Source of the DNA: Phytophthora sp. 'mugwort' | Taxonomy: Eukaryota; Oomycota; Peronosporomycetes; Peronosporales; Peronosporaceae | Reading direction: 5' to 3' | NCBI GenBank assembly: GCA_033558025.1 | Contig: JAUCEF010000007.1 | Location: forward strand, 8,742,001-8,806,000 | DNA: 64,000 bases | Part shown: positions 11,561-24,700 of the stretch, piece after piece | How the letters are laid out: every line of letters starts with the position of its first letter | Position numbering within the stretch: position 1 is the first letter of the stretch | Notes under the pieces: generated by a model | Databases searched by the model: none | What the model was told of the DNA's origin: nothing | What the model saw: the letters and a program-made list of their open reading frames with translations, nothing else | Made by a program: the position numbers and the translations under genes

Positions 11561-12502
11561 GCTTGGCTTGAAGGGTTGCGTGAAATGTAGCCAAATAGCG
11601 ACGTTGAAGGACCATCACTCTGCGCATTAGGGGAAGTACTTTGTGTTGTAAGTTTGTACGTTACAAAATTTCTACAGTATTTTGTCACTCTACGTTCTGA
11701 AATTGTTTGTCCAAACAGACAATCAAAATGCTGCCGTCCAGAAGATCTCTCCTCTGAATCGACTCTGCAGCAGCGAAGTGTACAGTAAGTCTTCGTGGGC
11801 CTCTTTAACTTGTATTGACCCAGCATCAGATCTGATAGCCAACTAGGCCGCAAGCCGAGTACATGCACTGTAATGATGCACGCTAACTGGATATCCTGTA
11901 GGGAGCAGCACGGTCCAGCCCGTCTACATACAATGCGTCATCTGCAGTAATAGTGTACAAGTACTACACTGTGTAGTCCCTGGGGATTGTCCCAGTCGTG
12001 ATGCCTGACGCGAGGGCAGTGGGCCTGCTGATTGATTGCCTACAAGTTGCTGCCCCGTCACAGCAGGGTCGACTGGGCTCGATACCCGGTGCTGGAGTAG
12101 AGCGGGATCAGAAACCGGCCGACCCTAGTAGCATCGGGTCCCTACAGCTCGCGTTCGGCAGGGTTACGCTTCCGTTGATGGTAAGGATTCCAATATTCAC
12201 AGCAGACGCGACTGGGGTAGTGCATGAAGTGCTATGTCAGTGCCTAACGGCTTGACAATCATGGTTGGGGCTACCTGTATTATATCCTCAACCGCTCCAT
12301 CAGGACAGAATGACTTTTTGGATGTGATATTATTAATTAGAATAGCCAAGTCTCCGTTCGAAAATTAAGGAAAGGCTCCCTGTCAAAGTCGATCGAGTCC
12401 TTGAAGGGATCTCACAGATCAGCACCAGAACGGAATCTGCGAAGTCGAGGTGACGCGGGATTCATTGACGGCGCGTTCTGGACGAGCACACAGCGAGATT
12501 CG
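11561..12502. other. intergenic region, nothing recognised
   Basis: This 940-bp stretch lies between divergent genes, the acidic coiled-coil protein (-) and the protein kinase (+). It holds only short open frames without codon bias or recognisable motifs. It must contain two promoters, but none could be delimited. Confidence 0.5.
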
Positions 12503-14224
12503 ATGGGAGCCGCGCAGTCGTGGTGCTACGGAGTGAAGGCTCGGGACGAACTGCTGCCCGACAAGCGGCGGCCGAACGGCTTCAAGCACGACCGGGAGAT
12601 GCACGCCGTCGGCTCGCGGCCGGTGACGTCAGCACCGCAGGTAGAGGCCGCAAACAGTTGGAAAGTGTGCAACGGTTTTTAGCTGCTGATGAGCGTGTGC
12701 ATATTGCTATGGTGATGCACTTATAGCCGATTAGACTGCAGGTTCCGTCGTATAGCAGCGGGAGCATGGAGTCTAAGTACGAGATGATGGACGAAATTGG
12801 TGCGTCGGTCGATGAAAAGATAATAGCGGGAAGCGTTGACCTTTTTTTTTAATGCTTTCTGCGTGCGTTTTATTACAGGGAACGGAGGCACCTCGGTCGT
12901 GTACAAGTGTCGCGAACGACGCACAGGAATTATACGCGCCTGCAAGATCATCGACCGACGCGCAATCGAGCGAGAACACAACGTATTGATGGAACAATTC
13001 CAAGTGAGTTATCTAAGTGGAATATGGTACTAACACGTGATGCATAAGCATGCTGCTGGTTGATATTCCATAGCTGACGCTTGGCTGCTGCGGTGGTCCT
13101 TACTTAATCAGGTTGAGATTCAAGTGCTGCAGTCGCTGAAGCACCCCAACATCATTCATATAGAAGACGTGTTCCTGTCCGAGTCAAAGATCTGCATGGT
13201 GCGTTGGGCGCAGTGATACATTAATGCCTGTCAAGTATGTGTCTTCTTACTCCGTTGTTGGTGTATTATTGCAGGTCACGGAGTACATGGGCGGCGGCGA
13301 GCTGTTTGATTATGTCGTCGATAGGGGAACGTTGTCGGAGGTCGAAGCGAGCACCATTGTTCGGGAAATCACTTCAGCCGTTGCCTACTTACACGCACGC
13401 GGTATCATTCACCGCGATCTGAAGCCAGGTGCGTATACGAGGTGCCATCAGCATTTGCAATGAATCAGCTTGCCAATTTGGTCCGTGCTTGCAACGGCGA
13501 CAGAAAACCTTATGCTGACGAGCAAATCGCGTGGAGCGGACGTGAAAATTATCGACTTCGGGCTAGCGAAGCTGCTGGACGCAGACGACAAGACGGCCTC
13601 GTTCCTTGGGACTAGAGGCTATCTCGCACCGGAGATGCTGCAGCGCCAAGCATATTCCATGTCTGTGGACATGTGGGCATTGGGGATCATCGTGTACGTC
13701 TTGCTATGCGGCTGCTTGCCCTTCGATGATGACGGCGGCAAGATCGCCAACGAGAACGCTGCTCGCGTACGTGACAAATGTTAGATTTCTGTGAATTTAG
13801 AATCATCGTCACCGATTCCTTACCGAGCTGTGTACGTATGTGCAGGCAAAGTTCGGTCTCCGCTTCCCGCGCTGGGCCAGTGGCTTGTCCGAGAGCGCAA
13901 AGGATCTACTCCGCAATTTGCTAGGTAAGAAGTATAACACACCTTGCTCCGCGTCGTATAACTTGCTGACTCATGTGACTGGCACATTTGACAGAGGTGG
14001 ACTCGACCAATCGGTACACAGCAGAGCAGGCCCTAGCACATCCATGGGTCACGGGCGCGCGCACTCCCAACAAGTTCCTCAAGTCGCCCAACTACCTCCG
14101 CTCGATCAAGCAAGAACAAGTGAGCCAGAAGATGAATGGCCGCATGCCAGTCGCAAACGGTAACGGCATCGAGGTCTGCAACAGTAATGGACTCGCGATC
14201 AGTGTGCGGAGACAGTCTCGTTGA
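12503..14224 (+). CDS. CAMK-type Ser/Thr protein kinase with N-terminal myristoylation signal
   Basis: Eight exons (12503-12640, 12742-12799, 12879-13003, 13112-13198, 13275-13428, 13504-13766, 13846-13924, 13995-14224) give 377 residues. All introns are GT-AG and in frame. The protein starts 'MGAAQS', fitting N-myristoylation at Gly2 with Ser6, so membrane attachment is likely. The kinase domain is complete: glycine loop 'GNGGTSVV' at 66-73, ATP-binding Lys88 (RACK), 'HRDLKPEN' at 182-189 and DFG at 205-207. The APE region reads 'GYLAPEM', and 'DMWALGIIVYVLLCG' is subdomain IX. The layout is that of calcium/calmodulin-dependent kinases, but no EF hands follow as they would in CDPKs. The C-terminal 45 residues ('SPNYLRSIKQEQ') could hold a regulatory segment. 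Substrates are unknown. Confidence 0.9.
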
Positions 14225-14722
14225 GCACTTCGCAACTGCACGATGTCGCATTGCATAGCGAATGTAAAGTATTTTGCCGTATGCATATTGCTAATTTGGA
14301 TGTTGCCGTGGCAAAGAGAGCGAACCTTGAAGTTGAAGTGCGAATACCGAAGGAGTCGTTATGAATTTCGTACCAGATTAGGAAATTCTCAGTAAAAAGT
14401 GTCACGTACCTTCTCGCTACCTTCGGGTCACATTTGAGGCACATTCCTTCACCCAACGCCGTAGGCGCCGCCGCTACGCATGCCCGCATTAGTGCATTTG
14501 CCTCGTCGAGCCCGCACGCGCTGCACCGTCCAAGAAGCAGTAGCCCACGTGCGCCCGCGTAAAGCTCGCCGTTGGACAGAAGAGATCCGTGCCTTTTTCC
14601 TCGCGCAGATTCAGTGTGATTCGGCGCTTTGTGAGGCGCGCACGAGCCTCGAGGAGAACCTTGTATAGACGCTCGAGCTATAGCCTCGTTCCTTGCTTAA
14701 TTCTTTACCAAATTCGGCCAAC
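14225..14722. other. intergenic region between kinase and helicase genes
   Basis: These 498 bp hold the 3' flank of the kinase gene and the promoter and leader of the helicase gene, both on the plus strand. No gene, repeat or defined motif was recognised. Confidence 0.5.
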
Positions 14723-17700
14723 ATGCGGCGCTCCACGCGTCTGGAGGCCGCGTCGGGAGCCCGCGCCCCGCGGATGGCCAAATTGATCGCGCAACACGCG
14801 CAGCGCATGCGTCAGGTCCGTTCTCAAAAGCATCTCAAATGTCCCTTAAACTTGATAGCAATCACGGCCCCTACTGACCACTGTAGACGTTGCAATAGAG
14901 ATAGACTGACTGGGCCTTTGCTCGCTTGCTTTCTCTGGCCGTAGGGCGCAGATGAGTCAGAAGACGAGTGGAAACCCGACGCTGGAGAGGAAGACGAAGC
15001 GTCCGCAGCTAGTGACGAAGACGGCGAGCTCTCGGATTCAGCGTCATCCGAGGAAGAAATGGCCAAGCGTCGAGTCCGAGCGCGAGTCAACAAGAGGAAG
15101 GTCATTGACAGTGACTCTGACCAGGAAAAGAAGACCAGAAGCGCCAAGATGAAGGCAAAGAAGGTCAAACGCACGACCAAAATGCTGGCGACTCCACCGC
15201 CTCCTGCTGCTAAAAACAAGCAAACGGTCGCACAAGCTGTGAAAAAAGTTGCAGCAGCTTCAGCAAAGTTGGAGCTTAAGCGCAACGGGAGCGCGGTGCA
15301 GTCAGTGAAGGATGAAGTGCCCGATACACACCGACGACCTGTCAAGCAGCAGAAACGCGCCAATGTACAAGTGAACGCTGATCGCAGGGCTCAGCAAACC
15401 ACAGTATCGTACAGCGGGATACCGTCGAATCACACTTTGGACAAATTTTTTGATGAGATTTTGGAGTGGAAGTTTTACGAGGCTCTAAGGCGAGAAACAC
15501 AGAGTAGCCACTCTTATAGCACTGCAAACGACGGCTCAGAGGAAGGCGAAGTCGAGCTCGAGATTGAGAAAGTGCCGAGCAAGTTTCGTTCGTACGAGCA
15601 TTATTTCTCAGTCTGGAAGCCGCTGGCACTTGAAGAAGTGCAAGCTCAGACGATTAATGCTGTGATGACAGACCATCCCGGGCCTCTGCCTGTGACTGTG
15701 AAGGGGTTTGGAGCGACGTTTATATCCAAGAGCTGCAAAATTCGAGTTGACCCAAAGAAACAAACGACGTCTGGTATGCGACGCAAGAACAACTGGGAGA
15801 ACCTCAACGAATTGTTTATGAATGATTTAGTGCTCATTTCGCCAGACCAAGATTATATTCGAAAGGCTTTAACTTCATCGAAAGGTGGTCGTGGTGTAAA
15901 GATGGAAGGAAATGGCCAAGCTGCCCAAGACCTCCCTGCTGTCGGATTCTTGGCGATTGTGGCAACTCAAAGAGCATCGAAAGAAGGGCTGACTATGACG
16001 ATATTGAGGTCAGGATTGGGGGCATTGGAGAAAGAGGAAAACATTTTCCTCTTCAAGCTCAACAACTTAGTCACCAGTGTTCGCGAGTTCCGTGCACTTT
16101 GTGACTGTAGTCATTACAGACTGCTCCCGTTACTGTTGTGCGGGGAGCACAAACAAGGCACCATGCAGCTTGACTCGTTGGGGCTCAAGTATGTCCAGTG
16201 GCTTTCGAGAACTTTTAACGACTCGCAGCGAGAAGCCATCACGGCAGCAGCAACATCTGAGGGATTCACACTAATTAAGGGCCCTCCAGGCACAGGCAAG
16301 ACCACCACGCTTAAAGGATTGCTGAATTCGCTGCATTTGCGCGAGTATAATCGGTATTACAATGCTGTATTGGATGTGGCACGCCGACCGGACAGCGAGA
16401 CAGCCAAAGCGTGGGCTCAGGTGGGAAATGAAAAGCCTCACATCTTGGTTACGGCGCCTTCGAATGCAGCAGTTGATAACATTGTGAGCAAGGTGATCGA
16501 AGAGGGATTCTGTGATGGAGAGGGACGAAGATACTTCCCCAAAATTGTTCGCGTTGGACGAGGATTGGTACGTTTGTTACAGTTGCAAGCGACATTAAAT
16601 GCAATATGGTCTAACGTTTAATTGCTTATTTACCACAGAGTGCAAATGTTCAAAGTGTAGGATTGGAAAACCAAGTCGATCAAATTTGTAGCCAACCGCT
16701 CGATGTTCTTGAGGGTCACATTAGTCGTCTGCGGCACGAGCTGATGGTGGTACGTACAAGATATTATGCTAGGAAGGATATATACACTAAACAAGTTTTT
16801 TTTTTTCAGGTGGAGCGTGATTCGGTAATTTTGCGGGATCAACTAAGGAATATTGTTGCTTGGATTGAGCAAGATCCCGTCAAGGCGCTAGAGGAGATTG
16901 CTCAAGCTGAAGCACAACAAAAACAAGCTGCAACTTCTGCTCGTGGTGCGATCGAAACTCAAGCACCTCCAGTACAGCCACTGCTGGATTTACCACCGTC
17001 AGCTCTTTCTGGACAAATGCCATCGTCTCCACCACCAGCATATCCTGATTCCCCTCCACTGCCCCCCTCGCCTCCTGCTCCTGGGTGTCCTGGTGAGGTT
17101 TCATCGCCGGCAGGTGCATGTGCAGCGTACAACGCCGGCACGTTTGAAAATGGTGAAGTCGCCGTTGATGTGCCAGAAGAAGAGGAAGAAGATGAAGAAT
17201 TTCCTGCTTCGTTTGGGGCTTCACCGCCTGCTTGGGACGAACAAGAGGAAACTTTTAACGCGGAGGCGAGTGGAAAGGCTCTGAATGCGTTTTTAGACGA
17301 TGGCAGCAACTCCGAAGAAGATGAACCGCTTCCGGTTGGAATCATCGCGGCTAAACCCGGGGATCAGGAAGAGCAGGACGAGCCATTCCCTGTTGCGTCC
17401 CATTCGCGAACATTTATGAAGGCGTCTTCAAGTGAGGAAGCTAGCAGTTATGGTGGGGCCGGATCAATCAACGAACCTATTCAAGTCGATGATGACAGTA
17501 CTGGCGACGATACACCCGAACAGGACGAGCCACTGCCGGGCCAAGAACCAAACTCCGAAGTCCAGGAAGAGGTTAAACACTTGTCGTTGGCACGGAGCCA
17601 GAGTGCGTACCATGCTGACGGTGCTATCAACTCCCCTCGCAGTTTATTCCCGTCATCGCCACCGCCACCACCGCCTCCGTTATCCCCGCCGCCTTCACCA

Positions 17701-19825
17701 CCTCCGTTGTCACCCCCACCACCGAATGACCTTCCTAGCGACCAACATCGACCATCTTCTCCGACGATTGTGATGCCTCAGTCCCCACGCTTACCCCCAC
17801 CGGCAGCCCTTGATGCTATAAAGGAGACGAAGGAATGGGGGCCCATCGACTACTCACGGTACCACCCTTATGTAGCTATGGCTCAGCGGATCAACGGGTG
17901 CTTGGAAAAGCTCTCGGAGGTACGCACCACATAGTCACGTAATTCTTGCGTTGTGTGACTGACATTTTGTCTGCCATTTGATCAGGTCAAGCTGGAATTG
18001 CAGCGGCATGAGTTTGCTAGACAAGCAGTGAGTGAAATGAGAGGGAAGCTTTCGCAGTCTACTCGACAATCGCTAGAAGTTTCGTTCCTGGATACAGCAC
18101 ATATTGTGTTCACAACGTTAAGCAGTGCAGGTGTCGCTGCACTGGATGCAAGTGCCCGCTACGACGTCCTGGTAGTGGACGAGGCAGCTCAAGCTGTTGA
18201 GCTCTCCACTATTATCCCCATGAAGTACGTACAGCTAACTATATTCTTTCAGGAGTTCGGGTTTGGCTAATACATGCCACGCTATTTCTTGGATAGGTTC
18301 GGAAGCAAGCAATGTGTGCTGGTTGGTGATCCGCAACAGCTTTCTGCAACAGTTTTCTCTCGTAACAGCGGTCAATCGCTATATGAGCGAAGTCTGTTTG
18401 AACGACTGGAAAGCTGTGAGCATCCGGTGCATATGCTGCGAACACAGTACCGAAGGTATAACTCACACCAACACTTTTGTTTTTGTTGCATATTTGGCTT
18501 TAACGTATTGTTCTGTTTTGATTTTTTTATACCTTAGTCACCCAATGATTTCAGACTTTCCAAGAAATTACTTCTACGATGGCAAGCTTCAAGACGGTGA
18601 TAATGTGAAGGGCAACGAATATGTCAAGCCGTACCACAGCCTTGGACGTGCGTTCATGCCCCTGGTGTTTTGGAACCTACTTAGTAGTCGCGAAAAGGCA
18701 ACCAAATCAGTGTCGCGTATGAATGTGGGCGAGGCGGAACTTGCTGTAAACTTGTATCTCACCCTAAAGAACTCTTGTCCGCCGGACGCAATTGCTGGGA
18801 AGGTCGGAATGATTACACCGTATAGCCAACAAATGGAAGAGCTGAGGAATCGTTTCCGTCGCGCATTGGGCGAACGCTACGAGCAAGAAGTCGAGATTAA
18901 CACCGTTGATGGTTTCCAAGGACGTGAGAAGGATATTATTATTCGTACGTGGATTGCAATATTGCCTTAGATATTTGAGATATTTAACGAAGGATGTGGG
19001 TGACTTTTATATGAAACAGTGTCCACCGTCCGTGCTGACCCCAAAGCTGGTGTTGGTTTCCTGAACGATATCCGGCGTATGAATGTCGCACTAACGCGAG
19101 CCAAGTTTGCCTGCTACGTGATTGGCAAAGAGAATACTCTGCGCTCATCGAAGCCTTGGTCGGCTCTATTGGACCACACATACAACCGACATTGTATTGT
19201 ACATGTGGAAACCCCGCAGTGTAATCTGCTCACGTTGAAGCCAATGGAACGGCCATCAGAGCCCTCAAGACTTCATTCGACACGAACCTCACGGAATTCT
19301 TATCGTCAAGGATCCTCACAACAATATGATCAACCGATGTCTGGTGATTCGCACGGTTCGGGCGCTGGCTGGAGAACCAGAGGACGAGGGAATGACGGAT
19401 CTCGTGGCGGGCGACGCGGTGGTCAGCGAGGTCGTAGTCGTGGTCGAGGACGGGGCCGAGGAGCATCAGCGCAGCAACACGCTTCACAGCAGCAGTTCCC
19501 GCAGGGTCCGGGACCGCAATACCAAGCTCCACCCGGTGGATATGACCAACCTCCACCCATGAACATGCCGATGCAGCGCATAGGAAGACCTCCTGCAATC
19601 GGAGCCCCCTCACCACAACCTGCTCCAGAGTATTTTGCTCCTCGTGGCCCAGGCCCAGCCTTTCATCCTCGTCCAATACAGGGAACCCCAGCTGCAGGAC
19701 GTGATGCTGGAAATCCTCGTCCAGTCTTCTCTCGACCAGTGAATAGTGGACGAGGACCCGTCAATCCTCGAGATCCTCGACAACGTGCTGGAAGAGGTGC
19801 TGGACCTTCAGGCTTTGGAGGCTGA
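14723..19825 (+). CDS. Sen1/senataxin-like superfamily 1B helicase
   Basis: Eight exons (14723-14815, 14945-16567, 16639-16749, 16810-17919, 17986-18224, 18297-18455, 18538-18944, 19020-19825) encode 1515 residues. The N-terminal 180 residues are charged, acidic then Lys-rich. Helicase motifs appear in order: Q-motif 'NDSQREAI', Walker A 'GPPGTGKTT' near 477, motif II 'VVDEAAQA' near 1044, III 'VGDPQQLSA', IV 'LRTQYR', V 'VDGFQGREKD' and VI 'NVALTRAK'. This is the Upf1-like family. The order and spacing are closest to Sen1/senataxin, RNA-DNA helicases in transcription termination and R-loop removal. An insertion of about 300 residues between motifs Ia and II is acidic ('DEPLP' units) and polyproline-rich. 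The C terminus has RGG-like repeats (19370-19480) and a Pro/Gly-rich tail, typical of RNA binding. A nuclear location is inferred. Confidence 0.92.
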
Positions 19826-19951
19826 ACATGGTGCTTGGAGATGATTAGTGATAGAACAGCCGAAACTTTTTTCATGAACTTAATTGTGAGCATGTCATTG
19901 TCAGATCCTCGACTCTGGTCTGATGGTTGTCTGTAAATAGATGCTGACTAC

Positions 19952-21729
19952 ATGCCAGCACTTCATGGAACTCGTGGTACTTGTGGATCGATTGACATTG
20001 AGGTGAGCGAAGTCGACGCTGTGTCGATAGCAAACCTACTATGCCAATAATGCAGAAGTTCGTGTTTCCCATGCGGGAGACAATGCCGTTCTTTGTGAGC
20101 TCGTTGCGTGCCGTCGACGATTGGAAGCGAATCCATGCCAAGCGTGCTGATGCCATCACCCAGGCCGAGCTCGAGGCCAATGCAAAATATGTCAAGAGCC
20201 CATTTGCTCGCTCCATGAACCTTGAAGACTTGGTACGGTTCTTGGACGACACGGTGCTAGATGTCAACTTTATGGTCCAGTTGCCGTCTATTGAAAAGTG
20301 TCTGGACAAGTGGTGGAAGCTCTATGCGCGCGAAAAGCAAGCCATCGACCAGGATATCGTACGATTTGTTCGTTTCTCACTGATCCTAGCGTCACTGCTA
20401 CTCGATGACAAGTGTTTATTGTCTTTTTCTTTGTCTGCACTTGTTATTTGGTCTAGCTTCGCAGCGTTTATTACGATCTCGCCTTTGTACTCGTGGAGGC
20501 AAAGACGGAAACAATGCACAAGAACTCGGTGTCTATCATCATGCGGTCTAGTTGGACCAAATGGAGCTCAAAAGAGCCACCACTTGGAAAAAGCGAGTTT
20601 TTCCGCTTGCTTTTCACGCTCGCACACTTGGTACCGTACGACGGCTATCCATGATGTTTTGTTGTTTTTAGGCACTAACTTTTTGACTGTTTTGCATTTA
20701 GATGACAGCTACAGATCGGTTAGGTGACTACGTTCTCTTCTTCCAGGACACAATGAGTAAAATCTCGCGCAATTACCGTCAGAAGCAGATTCGAACAGAG
20801 CAGCACAGTCGGCGACCGAGAATCCGCCGAAAGTCGACGCTGCAAGAGATTCTCAATAGCGGGACTCCAGTCTCTCCGAAGTTGGTCGCTGAGCACGACC
20901 GAGCGGGACCAGCCACACTTTCACAGTCTGGAGCTTCTCCCAATCAAGTGTTAAATGTTCAAATGGGACGAGTATCAATGCAAAGTGAAGGTAAGAAACG
21001 TACTTGTTTGTCTCATGTGACCTGACTGAACTACCTGTTCCATGTACAGCAAACGTCTCTGAGGAGGAGGAAGCTGGGGATTGCTTCGTGGAGCTTTTGG
21101 AACGGAACTCGCGATATCAGCGTGTCGTGATCGACCCACTACTTAATGACAGGCGGTTTCAAGAAAAATTTCGGCAACCTGGTGGAGGGTTAACCAGCAA
21201 CACGACCTCAATGAACGACATGCTTGTTGCCTTGAACCCGATCAGCAACAAGTACTGTCCACCGCTGCTTGCATCTCGACTGAGGACAAGTTCTTCTCCC
21301 GTCCCATGGCGTTCCAGACATCAGCTACCGACTTCTGGAGGACGTGATCTCACTCAGTATTCGACTTTAAACAATCAAGCCGTACGTTTGGCAGCGGGTG
21401 ATCAGCGCGTTAGCAGCCAACCACTCAATGAGGGCAGAGATTCTCGCAGTGCTGGTGAAAAGAGGCTGCACAACTCGAAAAGTACTCCAGCTATTGAGGA
21501 TGTGAACAAGTTTGACGCTGCATGGCACACACTTACTTCAAATGGCACGTTCCTGACACCCCACGAGGAAGAACAACTGCGAAGAAGTTTATCAAGAGTT
21601 ACGCTGAAAACTCGCGTTGATCGAAACAAGGCAGCAGGAGCAGAAAGACTTAAGAACAGAGGGCATGAAGCTCTTCCAAAGCGAGAGGAAAAGGAGAAGA
21701 AAGCGATTTACCTGGCTATATCAACGTGA
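19952..21729 (+). CDS. unrecognised 498-aa protein
   Basis: Five exons (19952-20002, 20056-20358, 20457-20630, 20702-20990, 21050-21729) join in frame. The first exon is placed by a GAG|GTGAGC donor and a TGCAG acceptor; an in-exon ATG at 20041 is the alternative start. The first 230 residues look folded and mainly helical, for example 'WWKLYAREKQAIDQDI' and 'SVYYDLAFVLVEAKTETMHK'. They are followed by a basic patch (RRPRIRRKS) and a long, polar, probably disordered C-terminal half. No signal peptide or membrane span is seen. I do not recognise the family. It runs in the same direction as the Sen1-like gene, 126 bp downstream. Confidence 0.75.
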
Positions 21730-21753
21730 AAAGTACCTGAATTGAGGTCTTCG

Positions 21754-24700
21754 TTACAGCTTGAAGAGCTGGGCAAGGTGGCGAACGACAGCTGCGCGGC
21801 CTTGCTTGGTAGAGCGATAAATGACGCGGGCACCGGCAACATCCACGATGCATTCGTCCATAGACGGACGGTTTTGCACTCGATATGTCGTCGTGGGCAG
21901 CATCACACTCACATCTTCTCGAGTTTCTGATGGTTTGAGGGTCTCAATGCTCTTTGAGTCTTGGCCACAGAGAACATTTTCGACATGACTGGTGAATGCC
22001 GACAGATTGAGCTCCAGTGTACCAACTTCTACTTCAAGTGTCGATGAGCGCAGTAGCAATGCATGCAATATTCGTGTCCTCTTTGCACTTGTTTCAAGTG
22101 TCTGCTGATCCGCTGCGACTTCAGCAGCTACATTAGAGCCACTGGGCCTCTTTTTGGCACGTGGACTGGTGTCCTTCGGATTCCGCTTCTTTCGTTTAGG
22201 CAGATGAGCAACCAGACCGACGAAGCTGTGGTAAGCATCTTGTAGGACCGAAAAGTGCGTTGAAGTCGCCACGTCCACTATATCTGTTGGAACACAACAA
22301 GAAATAGGTATGAGAAGTAATAAAAACAAATACACACAGCGAATTGCAAATCCAAAGGAGCCTACTTGCTGCCCGCAGTTCATCAGCAACCGCCTGCCCC
22401 ATTGCTGCTCTCATCACAGCTTCGTTGCAGTCGATCTTGATCGGGCCAATACACAATCTTCCTTTCAGACCCAGCTCTTCTTCGAGATTACTCACGAATT
22501 GCACTTTTCCATTTGATTTTGCGACTAATTCTTGCGCAGAATACTTCAGCCCAACGTAGAAGAATCCGTCTTCCGGTGAACGGATGAAATCACTGGAAAT
22601 CCATTTGTACTCGGCGATCGCATTCCCTAGATCAATATCGCGTTCGTCACAGTGAAGATGGCGCTGCCGTACCAATGTCACATGGAATAACCCCACACGC
22701 ATTTCCACGAGAATACGCACAAAGGGTGTCCTGCTGACGAGCATCGCACCACTACAGCTTTGAATGCCTATCTCGACACCAATACCACGTTTCGTCACTT
22801 GTGCATGATCACAATCGCCCTCAGACAAACGGACGATCAATGGACCAATTTGCCAGTTAAGAAGAGGGATCACCTTTGAATTAAGAAGCCAAGTCGGGAA
22901 GAAATGCTTCTCAAACCAAGTCATAGTGTGAAGCCCTTGCTGCCGTTGCTTGTAGATCCATGCTCGAAGTGGTTCTAAGTCCAACGCACTTTTTGATTTA
23001 GTTGGACTCGGTAAATCGCTGGTGGAGGCAGCATGTGCTCGTGACGTAGGAGGAGAAGCGTGGCGAATGGACAGCTCGTCAGCTCCTACTGCAATTGTCG
23101 CCCCTCGTTTGAGTTGGCGATCATTAGCAGCTACGATAACTGCAGGATTAACCGATTGATATGCAGCTGCTGAAATGCTGTCGACTGAATGGCTTCGGCT
23201 ATGGTGTGATGAACGATCTGACGTTGAATCGACAGACGCCACTGAGAACTCCATCGCTGATGAAACCTTTCGTGTTGGTGATGGAGGAGCCGTCGTGAAA
23301 TCCCTTCGGAGCTCCTGCTCGGCCAGAGCTCGGCATATTCGTTGTTCATATACGGACATTGTTGCAACGAAATCAGAGAGTTCCCATAGTTCTTCTTGGT
23401 TGAGTGGATCAAATTCCGGTAGAGGACGGCGTCGCGGAGACGCTGGAGGCGATTGCGCTTTGCCAGCTTTCGACCCACCACCACTTGAATTCTGCGGAGA
23501 GCCTACGCCCAGAAGAGCCTTTCCTCGACCGTATAACGCAATTTCCATAGCACCTGAACTTAAACTGCGTGCATACAAGTGCATGTAGCGTTGACGGCGA
23601 ATTTCTAGGAGTTCTTTGTCAACAATGTCGTTAAAATGCCACCACGTTTTGGGGTCAGCTTCCTCCTGTCGCGGTTCCTTTCTCGATCTTTGTTGTTGGT
23701 CAACAATGCAGCGGAAAGCATATCTCCACATTGCACGGAACCATTGCCTAGACTTGCGCTGCTTGTCAATGGAAAAAATCATCGAAGCAAGCTCCTCATC
23801 ACTAGCCGGCACAGGAAGAAGAGCACTGGACAAGACCTTGACGCTTGGCGGTGGGTGATGCTCTCGATCGACACAAGAAGGACGCCATTGCCATGTGCGA
23901 GCTCGCTTAAAGTAATCAGCCACCTGCTCAAGTTCCTCCAGCATCACGGCAATCTGGTTAAAATCGACATTCAGCTCAATCTTTTCCGTAGCAATGTCTA
24001 TAGCTGCCAGAAGAGGTCTCGAAGTCAGATGCCCGCTCGCGGTGGGATTTTGTTGCGCTCGTTTAAAGTCGAGTTTCACCCAGACCACGCGAATAAATGC
24101 TAGTTCACGATGTTGGTCGCGAGCGAGTGGCTTTAAAGCACACTCCTTAAATCGCTTCAGGGCATCGTCACGTGTGAATTGACGCGGTGAGGTCTCAGTT
24201 TCGGGAGATATGAGTAAGGCAGCTGCGACTGGATGATCTGTCGTAGCCGGGAATGTATCTCTGCCTGTTGTCGCAATCCAGAAGGTATCGGCGTCCAGAT
24301 CGGCGTAAAACGACACGTTCTCAATAGTGAGCAGCTTGGAGATGACATTGTCAGATGCCTTGGGGTACGTGACACCAGGTTGCTGGCGTCGATATAAAAT
24401 CTGCTCTTCCAACTCCCGCGGGGCAAACCGAATCAACTACAAAAAAGATAAAAAAAAAATTAATAACGAGACTTCTTAGGAAAGATAAGAAATTATACAT
24501 AGATCAAGTCTCACCGGGATACAGAGACCGTAGGCCACAAGGTTGTCGCTGCGTGGGCTCTGTCAATGAGAAACAAATTAAGCGAAATTGGTTAAAACGT
24601 CCTGTCCAAGCTTGATCACATAGGTTTAGTTCGTACTTCCACTCGAATATGAACGCGTTCCAACTGGACGATCATTTCAGCCCCCACCACTTGGACGCGA

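Noticed and set aside
11998..12255. 85-codon plus-strand frame in the intergenic region
   Set aside because: No recognisable motif, splice context or codon bias.
12401..12502. Upstream extension of the kinase frame from ATG 12401
   Set aside because: The frame is open, but ATG 12503 gives a clean myristoylation start MGAAQS; the extension has no conserved feature.
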